Assembly (NCBI GenBank): GCA_001550305.1
Contig: LRTP01000429.1
Location: 1 to 41,452 of the forward strand
Direction of reading: 5' to 3'
Length of the DNA stretch: 41,452 bases
Origin: Streptomyces diastatochromogenes
Lineage (GTDB): Bacteria; Actinomycetota; Actinomycetes; Streptomycetales; Streptomycetaceae
Shown piece after piece: positions 24,098 through 32,896 of the stretch. The notes under the pieces are model-generated. The model was not told the DNA's origin. It did no database searches and worked only from the letters and a program-made list of their open reading frames with translations. Positions within the stretch are counted from its first letter, which is position 1; the number at the start of each line of letters is the position of its first letter. The translations under genes and the position numbers were made by a program.

Positions 24098-24528
24098 CAC
24101 ACCGCACCGCCCGACAGGACAGGTACAGGAGGAACAGGCGGAACAGAGCGATGCGGCGCGGGAGCGGTCGTGACCAGGGGGTACCCGGGAGGTGGCGACA
24201 GTTGCCCGAACGGGACCCCCAGGAGCAGGAATTCGCAGCCGGCGATGTCGAGCATGAGGACCAGTGTCCGCGGCGGATGGTGCAGTCGCAGCGTCCCCCC
24301 GGCCGCGGTGATGCGCTGTGAGGCGTTGAGGAAGGCGTTGAGGCCGCTGCAGTCGCAGAAGGTGACGAGGGTGAGGTCGACGTCGATGGTGCGGATGCCG
24401 TCGCGCAGACACCGTTCCAGTGATGCGCGCACCCGGGGCACCGTGTCCAGGTCGATCTCACCGGCCAGCGTGATCAGTGCCCGTTTTCCTCGGTCGTGAC
24501 GGTAGATGGTGAGCGGCGGAAGGGGCAT
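24097..24528 (-). CDS. STAS-domain anti-sigma-factor antagonist
   Basis: 143 residues from ATG 24528, with GAGG five bases upstream. The STAS domain reads ALITLAGEIDLDTVPRVRAS then IDVDLTLVTFCDCSGLNAFL and MLDIAGCEFLLLGVP. In active antagonists a Ser in the FxDSSG motif is phosphorylated; here it reads FCDCSG, with Cys then Ser, so the second Ser is the probable site. The C-terminus has a Pro-rich tail (RSVPPVPPVPVLSG). It starts a coupled operon with a GNAT-like and two GAF-ANTAR genes. The SpoIIE-type phosphatase at 10330-11571 is a candidate for dephosphorylating it; no anti-sigma kinase is visible. Confidence 0.88.
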   Translation of the reverse strand: MPLPPLTIYRHDRGKRALITLAGEIDLDTVPRVRASLERCLRDGIRTIDVDLTLVTFCDCSGLNAFLNASQRITAAGGTLRLHHPPRTLVLMLDIAGCEFLLLGVPFGQLSPPPGYPLVTTAPAPHRSVPPVPPVPVLSGGAV

Positions 24529-24564
24529 GACGCCTCGGTTCGGAGGACCGTCCGGCAGGGGACT

Positions 24565-24592
24565 CGGTGGTGCCGGGATCCCGGCACCACCG
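24565..24592. promoter_or_regulatory. Perfect 28-bp palindrome upstream of the STAS operon
   Basis: CGGTGGTGCCGGGA (24565-24578) is followed directly by its exact reverse complement (24579-24592), giving 14-bp arms and no spacer, 36 bases before the STAS start codon. It may be an operator for a dimeric regulator, or act in RNA as a hairpin in the leader. The lack of a loop favours DNA binding. Confidence 0.6.
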
Positions 24593-25137
24593 GCCCGCTT
24601 CCGGCAGCGGAGTGCATTCGGCGGAGGCCGGGCAACGGCCGACTGGTCGCCTGCGCGGCAGGACTGCGGACCCACCCGGTACCCTCCAGGGATGCGCCGG
24701 GCGACGGGCGAAGGGCCCGCTCCCCGCGGCGATCTGTGCTCGGGAACGACATGCCGCCGGGGTCTGGGACGTCTGTGGAGCAGCGTAGTGCTCACCCGCC
24801 GCTACGGACGGCCGGAGCAGCCCAATCCCAGCATGTGGACAGTATCGAGGCGTGGTGGCGTGCGCATGTCCTGTGCACCGCAAGGTATTTGGGAGTTCAA
24901 CCTCGCAGAGGTCCGAGCCCGGTGAGGACCGCACCGGGCGCGCAAGTGCCGCGGTAGCCTTCGTACGATCCGGACACGCGAATGCATCCGGCTCTGCTCC
25001 CAGGGCCCAGTGAATTGATGTGGATGACGGGGTCGGTGTCGTGACATCTCGGAGTTCCGCGGTCCGGTCGCCGGACTTTCGGAAGGTGTCGGTCTGTCGC
25101 GCCGTGCCCTACCGGGGCGATGGCCTTGTCCTTCGCA
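24593..25137. other. 545-bp gap without a convincing gene
   Basis: Several frames are open by GC bias, but none has a ribosome site with protein-like sequence. It should contain the STAS operon promoter on the minus strand. The 25000-25137 end is probably part of the decayed alpha/beta-hydrolase gene that follows. Confidence 0.4.
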
Positions 25138-25318
25138 CGGGCGATCATGCCGCCCATGGACATGGCAACCAGTTGCGCGCTCGCCACACCGAGGTGGTCG
25201 AGCAGGCCGGCGGTGTCCTGGGCCAGGTCGCCGTGATCCTCGTGGTCCGGCCGGCGTCACGGTTGTCGGAGCGGGTGACGAAGGAGTACCGGCCGACGCA
25301 GCCGTCGGTCGTCGCCAT
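25138..25318 (-). pseudogene. Fragment of an alpha/beta-hydrolase gene
   Basis: In one frame from ATG 25318: GRYSFVTRSDNRDAGRTT, matching the strand-and-turn xxRxDNRDxGRST of the family. Then, in another frame: HGDLAQDTAGLLDHLGVASA and QLVAMSMGGMIAR, the nucleophile elbow (GMSMGG type). The two halves need a frameshift near 25255, and both the N-terminal core and everything after the elbow are lost. It lies just downstream of the monooxygenase gene on the same strand, so it is probably a decayed operon partner. Confidence 0.7.
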
Positions 25319-25372
25319 GCATCCAGTGACACGGGGTGATGTCGCGTCCGACGGAAGCGAGGCGGTCGCCGC

Positions 25373-26866
25373 TCAGGCCGACGTCCGGGCCTTCGCGTGG
25401 CGTGCGACGGAGGTGAAGCGCAGGTTGTCGTCCTCGACGGGGCCGCCGCGCAGCAGTTTGACGTCGGAGTGGTAGTTCATCGACATGAGCCAGGGATGGG
25501 CGAGTCCTTGACGCGGCATCATGTGGAGGGACCGCTTGACGTATCCGGCGCCGAAGTCGAGCAGCGGACGGGTGGGCATGGCCGGATCGGGGAGCTCGGG
25601 GCGGCAGATGTCCGCGCCGATGGTGTCCATGTGTCCGAGCAGCCGGGTGAAGTGCTCGCACAGCAGGCCCACCTTGAGCGTCCACGAGGAGTTCGTGTAG
25701 CCGATCGCGAAGGCGAAGTTCGGTACGCCGCTCAGCATCATGCCCTTGAAGGCCACCCTGTCGGCGAAGTCGACGGGTTCGCCGTCCACCGAGAGCGCCA
25801 TCCCGCCGAACAGCTGCACGTTCAACCCGGTGGCGGTGACGATGATGTCGGCGTCGAGGTCACGACCGGATTCGAGCCGGATGCCGGTCTCGGTGAACGT
25901 GGCGATCCGGTCGGTGACGACCGAGGCCGTTCCCTTCTTGAGCGCCTTGAACAGGTCCGCGTCGGGGACCGTGCACAGCCGCTGGTCCCAGGGGTCGTAG
26001 GACGGGTTGAAGTGCTCGTCCACGGGATAACCGGCCGGCAGTTGCCTGATGTTCACGGCGCGGATGAGACGTCGCACGACCCGTGGGTGGCGTTGCGAGG
26101 TCCGCCAGACGAAGCGCTGCAGGGCGATGTTCTTGCGCCGGGTGAGCCGGTGGGCGAGGCCGGCCGGCAACAGCTTGCGCAGCGTGTTCGCGATCACGTC
26201 CTGCGACGCGACCGGAAGGATGTAGGTGGGCGAACGCTGGAGCATGGTGACATGGCCGGCCGTGTCCGCCAGCGCCGGGATCAGCGTGACGGCCGTCGCA
26301 CCGCTGCCGATCACCACGACCTTCTTGCCCGCGCAGTCCAGGTCCTCCGGCCAGTGCTGCGGGTGCACGATCTGGCCGGCGAACCGCTCCCTGCCCTCGA
26401 ACCGGGGGGTGAACCCTTCGTCGTAGCGGTAGTAACCACCGGCGCAGAACAGCCAGTTCGCGGTCATCGACACCGTCTCACCGGTGTCGGCGCGCTCGAT
26501 CTCCACCGTCCAGCGGGCCTCGGCGGTGGACCAGGCCGCGCCGCGCACCCGGTGGTGGTAGCGGATGCGCTGTTCGATGCCGCTCTCCCCCGCGGTCTCC
26601 CGCAGGTAGTCGAGGATAAGATCGGCGGTGGCGATCGACTTGTCGTTGCGCCACGGTTTGAAGGCGTAGCCGAAGGTGTGCAGGTCGGAGTCCGACCGGA
26701 TGCCCGGATAGCGGAACAGCGCCCACGTGCCGCCGGAGACACCACGGGCCTCCAGGATCGCGTAGCTGCTGCCCGGCCGCTCGGTCTGCAGGTAGTGGGC
26801 AGCGCCGATGCCGGAGATGCCGGCGCCGATGATCAGCACGTCGATGTGCTCGCTCTGACGGGTCAT
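25373..26866 (-). CDS. Flavin-dependent monooxygenase, Baeyer-Villiger/EthA-like
   Basis: 497 residues from ATG 26866, with GGAG eight bases upstream. FAD-binding VLIIGAGISGIGAAHYL is near the N-terminus, and NADPH-binding KVVVIGSGATAVTLIPAL lies mid-protein. Between them is FAGQIVHPQHWPEDLD, which satisfies the Baeyer-Villiger fingerprint FxGxxxHxxxWP. The late motif DADIIVTATGLNVQLFGG is also typical. The enzyme inserts oxygen next to a ketone to form an ester, or oxygenates sulfur or nitrogen; the closest type I recognise is the EthA group. It is divergent from a PucR regulator, and a hydrolase relic follows it, which would have cleaved the ester product. Confidence 0.9.
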   Translation of the reverse strand: MTRQSEHIDVLIIGAGISGIGAAHYLQTERPGSSYAILEARGVSGGTWALFRYPGIRSDSDLHTFGYAFKPWRNDKSIATADLILDYLRETAGESGIEQRIRYHHRVRGAAWSTAEARWTVEIERADTGETVSMTANWLFCAGGYYRYDEGFTPRFEGRERFAGQIVHPQHWPEDLDCAGKKVVVIGSGATAVTLIPALADTAGHVTMLQRSPTYILPVASQDVIANTLRKLLPAGLAHRLTRRKNIALQRFVWRTSQRHPRVVRRLIRAVNIRQLPAGYPVDEHFNPSYDPWDQRLCTVPDADLFKALKKGTASVVTDRIATFTETGIRLESGRDLDADIIVTATGLNVQLFGGMALSVDGEPVDFADRVAFKGMMLSGVPNFAFAIGYTNSSWTLKVGLLCEHFTRLLGHMDTIGADICRPELPDPAMPTRPLLDFGAGYVKRSLHMMPRQGLAHPWLMSMNYHSDVKLLRGGPVEDDNLRFTSVARHAKARTSA

Positions 26867-26972
26867 GTGCGGGGACTCCGTTGCTGAGGCGTTAGCTGGG
26901 TGGTGCCTCGATGATGACCTCACATACCGGCCAGTACGGTGTGGCGGTTCGCACCTTCATCGGAAAAGACCA

Positions 26973-26985
26973 GTGCATTCTGCAC
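26973..26985. promoter_or_regulatory. Palindrome in the monooxygenase / PucR intergenic region
   Basis: GTGCA-TTC-TGCAC is a perfect 5-bp inverted repeat with a 3-base centre, 24 bases before the PucR ATG, in an A/T-richer part of the divergent promoter. It is a candidate operator for the adjacent PucR protein. Confidence 0.4.
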
Positions 26986-27008
26986 CACCGCGGGGCTAAC
27001 GTGCGGAC

Positions 27009-28232
27009 ATGATCTGGCAGCGCCCTTCCGAACGTACATGCGATTTTCTTCGGCGGGGTGCGGAGATCGCACTCAACAGTCTGCAGGAGTGGCTCGACGA
27101 GATCGACGAGGCGACCCTGGCGGCGGTGACCATGCGAGCCGTCGCGCAGGACCCCGCCCTGCGCGCCGCCACACGGCGGATCAACCGCGCCCATCTGACG
27201 TTCTGGGCGTCGGAGACCGTGCGCGACCCCGGCGCGCCGGTACCCGCGTACACCGGCCCGGACAGTCTCAGCCACGCCCGCGACCTGGTACGCCGCGGGC
27301 TCGACGAATCGGCCCTCGACTCCTACCGCGTCGGACAGAACGCGGCCTGGCGGCGCTGGATGCAGACCGCCTTCACCCTGACCTCCGACCCCGACGAACT
27401 GCGCGAGCTGCTCGACGTGTCGGCGCGCTCCGTCTCGGGCTTCCTCGACGCCACGATCGTCGACATCGCCGCCCGCATGGCCGCCGAGCGCGAAGAGCTG
27501 ACCCACGGCACCCACGCCGAACGTCGCGAGATCGTCACCCTGCTCGTCGAGGGCGCGCCCATCAGCCGACAACGGGCGGAAGCACGCCTGGGCTACGCCC
27601 TCGACCGGACACACACCGCCGCCGTCGTGTGGAGCGAGGAACCGGCCCCCGAACCGGGCCACCTCGAACGTGCGACCGAGGCCCTGGCGCAGACGGCCGG
27701 AGTGCAGCAACCGCTCACCGTGATCGTCGGCGCGGCCACTCTGTGGGTGTGGCTGCCCGGACCCGCCGCACCCGACACCGGTCCGCTGAGCCGGCTCCTC
27801 GACCCGCTGCCGGGCGTCCGGATCGCCGTGGGCCCGCCCGCCCGGGGCAGGGAGGGCTTCCGGCGCAGCCACCTCGCCGCGCTGACCACCCAGCGCATGC
27901 TCGCCAGGCTCCGTTCACCGCGTCGTGTCGCCGGTTTCGACGACGTCCAGCTCAGCAGCCTGATCAGTCAGGACGTGGAACAGGCCGACGAGTTCGTCAA
28001 GACCACCCTCGGCGACCTCGCCACGGCGAGCCCGGAACTGAGGCACGCCGTCCTCACGTACATCCAGGCCCAGTGCAACACGACCCGCGCCGCCGGCCGG
28101 CTCTACACCCACCGCAACACCCTGCTCCGGCAGCTCGACCGGGCCGACCGACTGCTCCCGAAGCCACTCGAGGACAACACCGTCAAGGTCGCCGTCGCCC
28201 TCGATCTGCTCCAGTGGCGTGGCAGCGACTGA
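27009..28232 (+). CDS. PucR/CdaR-family transcriptional regulator
   Basis: 407 residues. The N-terminal half is helical (LQEWLDEIDEATLAAVTMRA and LVRRGLDESALDSYRVGQNA), resembling the PucR N-terminal sensor type. A GGDEF-like middle region follows. The C-terminal helix-turn-helix is clear: AVLTYIQAQCNTTRAAGRLY then THRNTLLRQLDRADRLL. Divergent from the monooxygenase gene by 142 bases, it most likely controls it in response to the substrate. Confidence 0.9.
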   Translation: MIWQRPSERTCDFLRRGAEIALNSLQEWLDEIDEATLAAVTMRAVAQDPALRAATRRINRAHLTFWASETVRDPGAPVPAYTGPDSLSHARDLVRRGLDESALDSYRVGQNAAWRRWMQTAFTLTSDPDELRELLDVSARSVSGFLDATIVDIAARMAAEREELTHGTHAERREIVTLLVEGAPISRQRAEARLGYALDRTHTAAVVWSEEPAPEPGHLERATEALAQTAGVQQPLTVIVGAATLWVWLPGPAAPDTGPLSRLLDPLPGVRIAVGPPARGREGFRRSHLAALTTQRMLARLRSPRRVAGFDDVQLSSLISQDVEQADEFVKTTLGDLATASPELRHAVLTYIQAQCNTTRAAGRLYTHRNTLLRQLDRADRLLPKPLEDNTVKVAVALDLLQWRGSD

Positions 28233-28473
28233 GGACCGCATCGGGCGCGGGCGTGCGTCTGCATCGGCACTACGCGCACTCCACGGCGTACTGCGTTCTC
28301 AGTAGCGGGATTGTCGGCAGCCGGAGGACGACGCGACAGGGCCCTGTCCGCGAGCCTGAAGGCGTCCCCGAGAGCGGGACGACAAGGCCTCTCCCCTGGC
28401 TGTTTCCCTTTGGCCACCGGGTTGTCGGGCCTTCTGGCGTGCGCGCCCTCATCCGTCACCGAGTCAGCAGGAC

Positions 28474-29409
28474 ATGTCGATGACGCATCACCTACGGACC
28501 GTGCTGATCGGCGTCTTCCTCGCCTGCGCCACCCTGGTCGCCGCGGTCGGCATCACCCGGCACCACTCGGGCACCGACCCGACGCCACGAGGGCCGTACG
28601 TGGCGCTCGGCGACTCCTACACCGCCGGGCCGCGGATCCCCGACCGGACCGGCGCCCCCGCCGGGTGCGATCGCTCCGACCACGACTACCCGGCGCTGGT
28701 CGCCGAGCGGCTGGGGCTGCGGGCGGCCGACTTCCGCGACGTGAGCTGCAGCGGGGCCACCGTCGCCGACCTGACGACACCGCAGTCCACCGACGACGGC
28801 ACCAACCCGGCCCAGTTGTCGGCACTGTCCGCCGGGACGCGGCTGGTCACCCTCGGCATCGGCGGCAACGACATCGGCTTCGCCTCGCTGGTCACCACGT
28901 GCGTCAAGGCGGGCGTGTTCTACGACATGACCGGCCGCGGCAAGTACACCGGGGACGACGCGCCGTGCCGGGGGAAGTACGTCTCCGGCGACACCGACGA
29001 CGTACAGCGGAAGATCGACACGGCGGGTGAGCGACTGTCCGCAGCACTGGTCGAGGTGAAGCGACGTGCCCCGAAGGCCCGTGTGTACGTCGTGGGATAC
29101 CCGGCGATCCTGCCGGCCCAGGGCACCGGCTGCGCCGACGACCTGACCCTCGCACCCGCTGACGCGACCTACCTCAACGACAAGGAACAGCAGCTCAACG
29201 CCGTGCTGCGCAAGCGGGCACAGGACGCCGGGGCCGGATACGTCGACACGTACAAGCCGTCCGTCGGCCGTGACGCCTGCGCGGGCAGGGACACCCGCTG
29301 GATCGAGCCGCTGCTGCCCAGCCTTCCCGCCGCCCCGATGCATCCCAACGAGCGCGGCGCGCGCGGCATGGCCGACGCGGTGCTGAGCGCGGTCGGCGCT
29401 CCGCGGTGA
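28474..29409 (+). CDS. Secreted SGNH/GDSL hydrolase (esterase/lipase)
   Basis: 311 residues (or 309 from ATG 28480, better placed behind AGCAGGA). A signal peptide is visible: a basic start, then VLIGVFLACATLVAAVGI. The SGNH blocks are all present: GDSYTAG (catalytic Ser), CSGATVADL, the GGNDIGFAS block with oxyanion Asn, and PMHPNERGARGMAD near the C-terminus with the catalytic His. Six cysteines in the mature part fit disulfide-stabilised Streptomyces lipases of the SCO7513/rimosus type. It would hydrolyse lipid or other esters outside the cell. It is preceded by a 241-bp gap and converges on kdpD. Confidence 0.92.
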   Translation: MSMTHHLRTVLIGVFLACATLVAAVGITRHHSGTDPTPRGPYVALGDSYTAGPRIPDRTGAPAGCDRSDHDYPALVAERLGLRAADFRDVSCSGATVADLTTPQSTDDGTNPAQLSALSAGTRLVTLGIGGNDIGFASLVTTCVKAGVFYDMTGRGKYTGDDAPCRGKYVSGDTDDVQRKIDTAGERLSAALVEVKRRAPKARVYVVGYPAILPAQGTGCADDLTLAPADATYLNDKEQQLNAVLRKRAQDAGAGYVDTYKPSVGRDACAGRDTRWIEPLLPSLPAAPMHPNERGARGMADAVLSAVGAPR

Positions 29410-29529
29410 GCGACACCCCCGGCACACCGATGATCAGTACGCGGAGGCCGTGTTCGCCGCCTACCGTGAACAGGCGCCGATTCAGGCCTACTTGGATCCC
29501 GTTCAGCCTCGGACGAGCAGACGCATACT

Positions 29530-32118
29530 TCAGTGTGGCGGTCCGGAGCGGGCATCGGCGGCCCGAGGAGGAGATACGCGCTCATGAGCGTATGCGGGCA
29601 CCGCCGTCGCACCGTTGCCGGCCGCGGCCGGGAGACCGAGGACCATGGTGAGACCGCCGCCAGGGGTGTCCTCGGCGTTCAGTGTGCCGCCCATCGCCTC
29701 GGCGAAGCCGCGGGCGACCGCGAGGCCGAGACCCACGCCCGCGCCGCGGGGCGCGTCGCCGTAGCGCTGGAAGGGTTCGAAGATGCGGCCCTTGGCCTCC
29801 TCGGGGACCCCGGGACCGCGGTCCACCACCCGTACCTCCACCCGGTCGGCCATGGCACTCGCCGCGACCAGGACCGGTTCGGCCGCCGGGCTGTACTTCA
29901 CCGCGTTCTCCACCAGGTTGGCGACCGAGCGTTCCAGCAGGCCGGGATCGACGACGACCATGGGCAGCGTCTCGGGGATGTCCAGCTCCACGCTGTCCTC
30001 CGGTACGCCGCCCAGCGCCATCGGGACCACCTCGTCCAGGTCGATCTCGCGGATCAGCGGGGTGACCGTGCCCGTCTGCAGGCGGGACATGTCGAGCAGG
30101 TTGCCCACGAGGTGGTCGAGCCGGTCGGCGCCTTCCTCGATGCCCTCCAGCAACTCGGCCCGGTCCTCCTCCGACCAGGCCACGTCGTCCGACCGCAGCG
30201 AGGAGACCGCGGCCTTGATCCCGGCCAGCGGGGTCCGCAGGTCGTGGCTCACGGCGGCCAGCAGCGCGGTGCGGATGCGGTTGCCCTCGGCCAGGGCACG
30301 GGACTGGTCGGCCTGGGACTGCAGCCGCTGCCGGTCCAGGACCACCGCGGCCTGGGCGGCGAAGGCGGCCAGCACCCGGCGGTCCTCCGCCGGCAGGACC
30401 CGCCCGGACAGCGCGAGCGCCATCCGGTCCCCCACCGGCATGTCCACGTCCGCGTCCTCCGGCCGCTCCAACGTCCTCCCCGTGCCCACCCGGCCGGCGC
30501 AGGTCCACGGCGTCACGTCGCTCTCCCGTTCCAGGAGCGCGACCGACTCCATGCCGAAGGTCTCCCGGACCCGCTCCAGCAGGGCCTCCAGGCTGGTCTC
30601 GCCGCGCAGCACGCTGCCCGCAAGGAAGGAGAGGATCTCCGACTCGGCACGCAGCCGGGCCGCCTGGTGCGTACGCCGGGCCGCCAGGTCCACCACCGAC
30701 GCCACCGACACCGCGACCCCGACGAAGATCGCGATGGCGACGATGTTCTTCGGGTCGGCGATCGTCAGGGTGTGGACGGGCGGGGTGAAGAACCAGTTCA
30801 GCAGCAGGGAGCCGACCACGGCCGAAGCCAGGGCCGGATACAGCCCACCCAGCAGGGCGGCGGCCACCGTCATCGCCAGGAACAGCAACATGTCGTTGGC
30901 CAGGCCGACTTCGGGCGCGACGCCGGTCAGCAGCAGGGTGAGCAGGGCCGGCCCGGCCACGCCGGTCAACCAGCCCCAGACGACCCGGAGGCGGCCGAGC
31001 CGTGCGCTCCGGGCGACCGGCAGCCCGCGCCCCTTGCCCGCCTCGCCGTGGGTGATCAGGTGGACGTCGAGGTCGGGACCCGAGTCGCGGGCCACCGTCG
31101 CCCCGACGCCCGGTCCGAAGACGTACTGCCATGCCTTGCGCCGGGACACCCCGAGGACGATCTGGGTGGCGTTGACCCCGCGCGCGAAATCGAGGAGCGC
31201 CGTGGGGACGTCGTCGCCGATGACGTGGTGGAAGGTGCCGCCCAGGTCCTCCACCAGCGTGCGCTGGACCGCCAGTTCCTTGGGCGAGGCGGAGGTCAGT
31301 CCGTCGCTGCGGGCTATGTAGACGGCCATGACCTCGCCGCCCGCGCCCTTCTCCGCGAGCCGCGCGGCCCGGCGGATCAGTGTGCGCCCCTCGGGACCAC
31401 CGGTCAGCCCGACCACGATCCGCTCCCGCGAACCCCAGATCTTCGAGACCCGGTGCTCACTGCGGTACTCGGTCAGGTACTCGTCGACCCGGTCGGCCAC
31501 CCACAGCAGCGCCAGCTCGCGCAGCGCGGTCAGATTGCCGGGCCGGAAGTAGTTGGACAGCGCCGCGTCGACCTTGTCCGGCTTGTAGATGTTGCCGTGC
31601 GCCATACGACGACGCAGCGCGGGCGGCGACATGTCGACCAGCTCGATCTGGTCCGCCCGCCGTGCCACCTCGTCCGGCACCGTCTCCTGCTGCCGGATGC
31701 CGGTGATCGACTCGACGATGTCGCCCAGCGACTCCAGGTGCTGGATGTTGACGGTGGAGATCACGTCGATCCCGGCGGCGAGGAGTTCCTCGACGTCCTG
31801 CCAGCGCTTGGCGTTGCGGGAGCCGGGGATGTTCGTGTGGGGCAGCTCGTCGACCAGGGCCACCTGGGGACGCCGGGCCAGCACCGCGTCCACGTCCATC
31901 TCCGTGAAGACGGTTCCGCGGTACTCCAGTTCCTTACGGGGGATCTCCTCCAGACCGTGCAGCATCACCTCGGTGCGCGGCCGGTGGTGGTGCTCCACGA
32001 ACGCGACGACACAGTCGGTGCCCCGCTCCACCCGGCGGTGCGCCTCGGAGAGCATCGCGTACGTCTTGCCGACCCCCGGTGCCGCACCGAGGTAGATCCG
32101 AAGCTTGCCGCGTGCCAT
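29530..32118 (-). CDS. kdpD: KdpD osmosensitive K+ sensor histidine kinase
   Basis: 862 residues, full length. The N-terminal KdpD domain has Walker A (GAAPGVGKT, residues 10-18) and VALVDELPHTNIPGSRN. A Usp-like domain follows (about 240-360; IVVGLTGGPEGRTLIRRAAR). Four membrane helices of the DUF4118 region lie at about 390-490, then a GAF segment, then the kinase: AVSHDLRTPLAGIKAAVSSL with the phospho-acceptor His, NLVENAVKYSP, and GLGLAVARGFAEAMGG. It senses K+ limitation or ionic state and phosphorylates KdpE. The C-terminus has about 25 extra residues beyond the ATPase fold. It is last in the operon, 34 bases after kdpE, and converges on the SGNH gene. Confidence 0.96.
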   Translation of the reverse strand: MARGKLRIYLGAAPGVGKTYAMLSEAHRRVERGTDCVVAFVEHHHRPRTEVMLHGLEEIPRKELEYRGTVFTEMDVDAVLARRPQVALVDELPHTNIPGSRNAKRWQDVEELLAAGIDVISTVNIQHLESLGDIVESITGIRQQETVPDEVARRADQIELVDMSPPALRRRMAHGNIYKPDKVDAALSNYFRPGNLTALRELALLWVADRVDEYLTEYRSEHRVSKIWGSRERIVVGLTGGPEGRTLIRRAARLAEKGAGGEVMAVYIARSDGLTSASPKELAVQRTLVEDLGGTFHHVIGDDVPTALLDFARGVNATQIVLGVSRRKAWQYVFGPGVGATVARDSGPDLDVHLITHGEAGKGRGLPVARSARLGRLRVVWGWLTGVAGPALLTLLLTGVAPEVGLANDMLLFLAMTVAAALLGGLYPALASAVVGSLLLNWFFTPPVHTLTIADPKNIVAIAIFVGVAVSVASVVDLAARRTHQAARLRAESEILSFLAGSVLRGETSLEALLERVRETFGMESVALLERESDVTPWTCAGRVGTGRTLERPEDADVDMPVGDRMALALSGRVLPAEDRRVLAAFAAQAAVVLDRQRLQSQADQSRALAEGNRIRTALLAAVSHDLRTPLAGIKAAVSSLRSDDVAWSEEDRAELLEGIEEGADRLDHLVGNLLDMSRLQTGTVTPLIREIDLDEVVPMALGGVPEDSVELDIPETLPMVVVDPGLLERSVANLVENAVKYSPAAEPVLVAASAMADRVEVRVVDRGPGVPEEAKGRIFEPFQRYGDAPRGAGVGLGLAVARGFAEAMGGTLNAEDTPGGGLTMVLGLPAAAGNGATAVPAYAHERVSPPRAADARSGPPH

Positions 32119-32152
32119 CTTCTCTTCTCTTCGTCGGTTTCGTACGCGCGCT

Positions 32153-32836
32153 TCAGCTCTCGAAGCGGTATCCCATGCCCGGCTCGGTGATCAGATAGCG
32201 GGGGTGGGCGGGGTCCGCCTCCAGTTTCCGGCGGAGCTGGGCCATGTAGACCCGCAGGTAGTTGGTCTTGTTGCTCTGGCTGACACCCCACACCTCCGCC
32301 AGCAGGTGCTTCTGCGTGATGAGCCGGCCGGGGTTGGTGACCAGGATCTCCAGCAGATGCCACTCGGTCGGTGTGAGGCGTACGTCGTGCCCGGCGCGGG
32401 TGGCCTTCTTGGCGAGCAGGTCGATGGTGAAGCCGTCCGTCATGACGAGCGTCGTCTCGGGGGCCAGCGGAACGTCGTCCGTGCGGCGGACGGCGGCGCG
32501 CAACCGGGCGAGGAGTTCGTCCATGCTGAACGGCTTGGTGATGTAGTCGTCGGCGCCCGCGTCCAGGGCCGCGACCTTCTCGTCGGAGGCGCGGCGGGCG
32601 GACAGGACGAGGATCGGTACGCGGGTCCAGCCGCGCAGGGCCCTGATGACGTCCGTGCCGTCCATGTCGGGCAGGCCGAGGTCGAGCAGGACCACGTCGG
32701 GCTGCCGGGCGGCGGCGATGCGCAGCGCGGTGGTGCCGTCGGGGGCCGGGTCCACTCCGTACCGCCGGGCCTGCAGGTTGATCACGAGGGCCCGGACGAG
32801 CTGAGGGTCGTCCTCCACCACCAGTACCCGGGTCAT
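32153..32836 (-). CDS. kdpE: KdpE response regulator, OmpR/PhoB type
   Basis: 227 residues. Receiver domain: acidic pocket in VLVVEDDPQL, phospho-acceptor Asp52 in VVLLDLGLPDMDG, and Lys101 in DDYITKPFSMDELLAR. The C-terminal winged helix reads VRLTPTEWHLLEILVTNPGR then KTNYLRVYMAQLRRKLEADP and YLITEPGMGYRFES. It activates kdpFABC under K+ limitation. Here it lies downstream of kdpC behind a strong hairpin and upstream of kdpD, the reverse of the E. coli kdpDE order. Likely binding sites are the repeats at 37684-37740 and 39765-39797. Confidence 0.96.
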   Translation of the reverse strand: MTRVLVVEDDPQLVRALVINLQARRYGVDPAPDGTTALRIAAARQPDVVLLDLGLPDMDGTDVIRALRGWTRVPILVLSARRASDEKVAALDAGADDYITKPFSMDELLARLRAAVRRTDDVPLAPETTLVMTDGFTIDLLAKKATRAGHDVRLTPTEWHLLEILVTNPGRLITQKHLLAEVWGVSQSNKTNYLRVYMAQLRRKLEADPAHPRYLITEPGMGYRFES

Positions 32837-32896
32837 CGGTGTGCGCCTTTCCTGTTGTACGGCGGGCCGGAGCCATACGGAACCGGCCTCATGGCT

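Noticed and set aside
24897..25187. 96-codon minus ORF starting MASAQLVAMSMGG as an intact gene
   Set aside because: Only its first residues belong to an alpha/beta-hydrolase elbow; the rest is unrelated, so it is part of a pseudogene.
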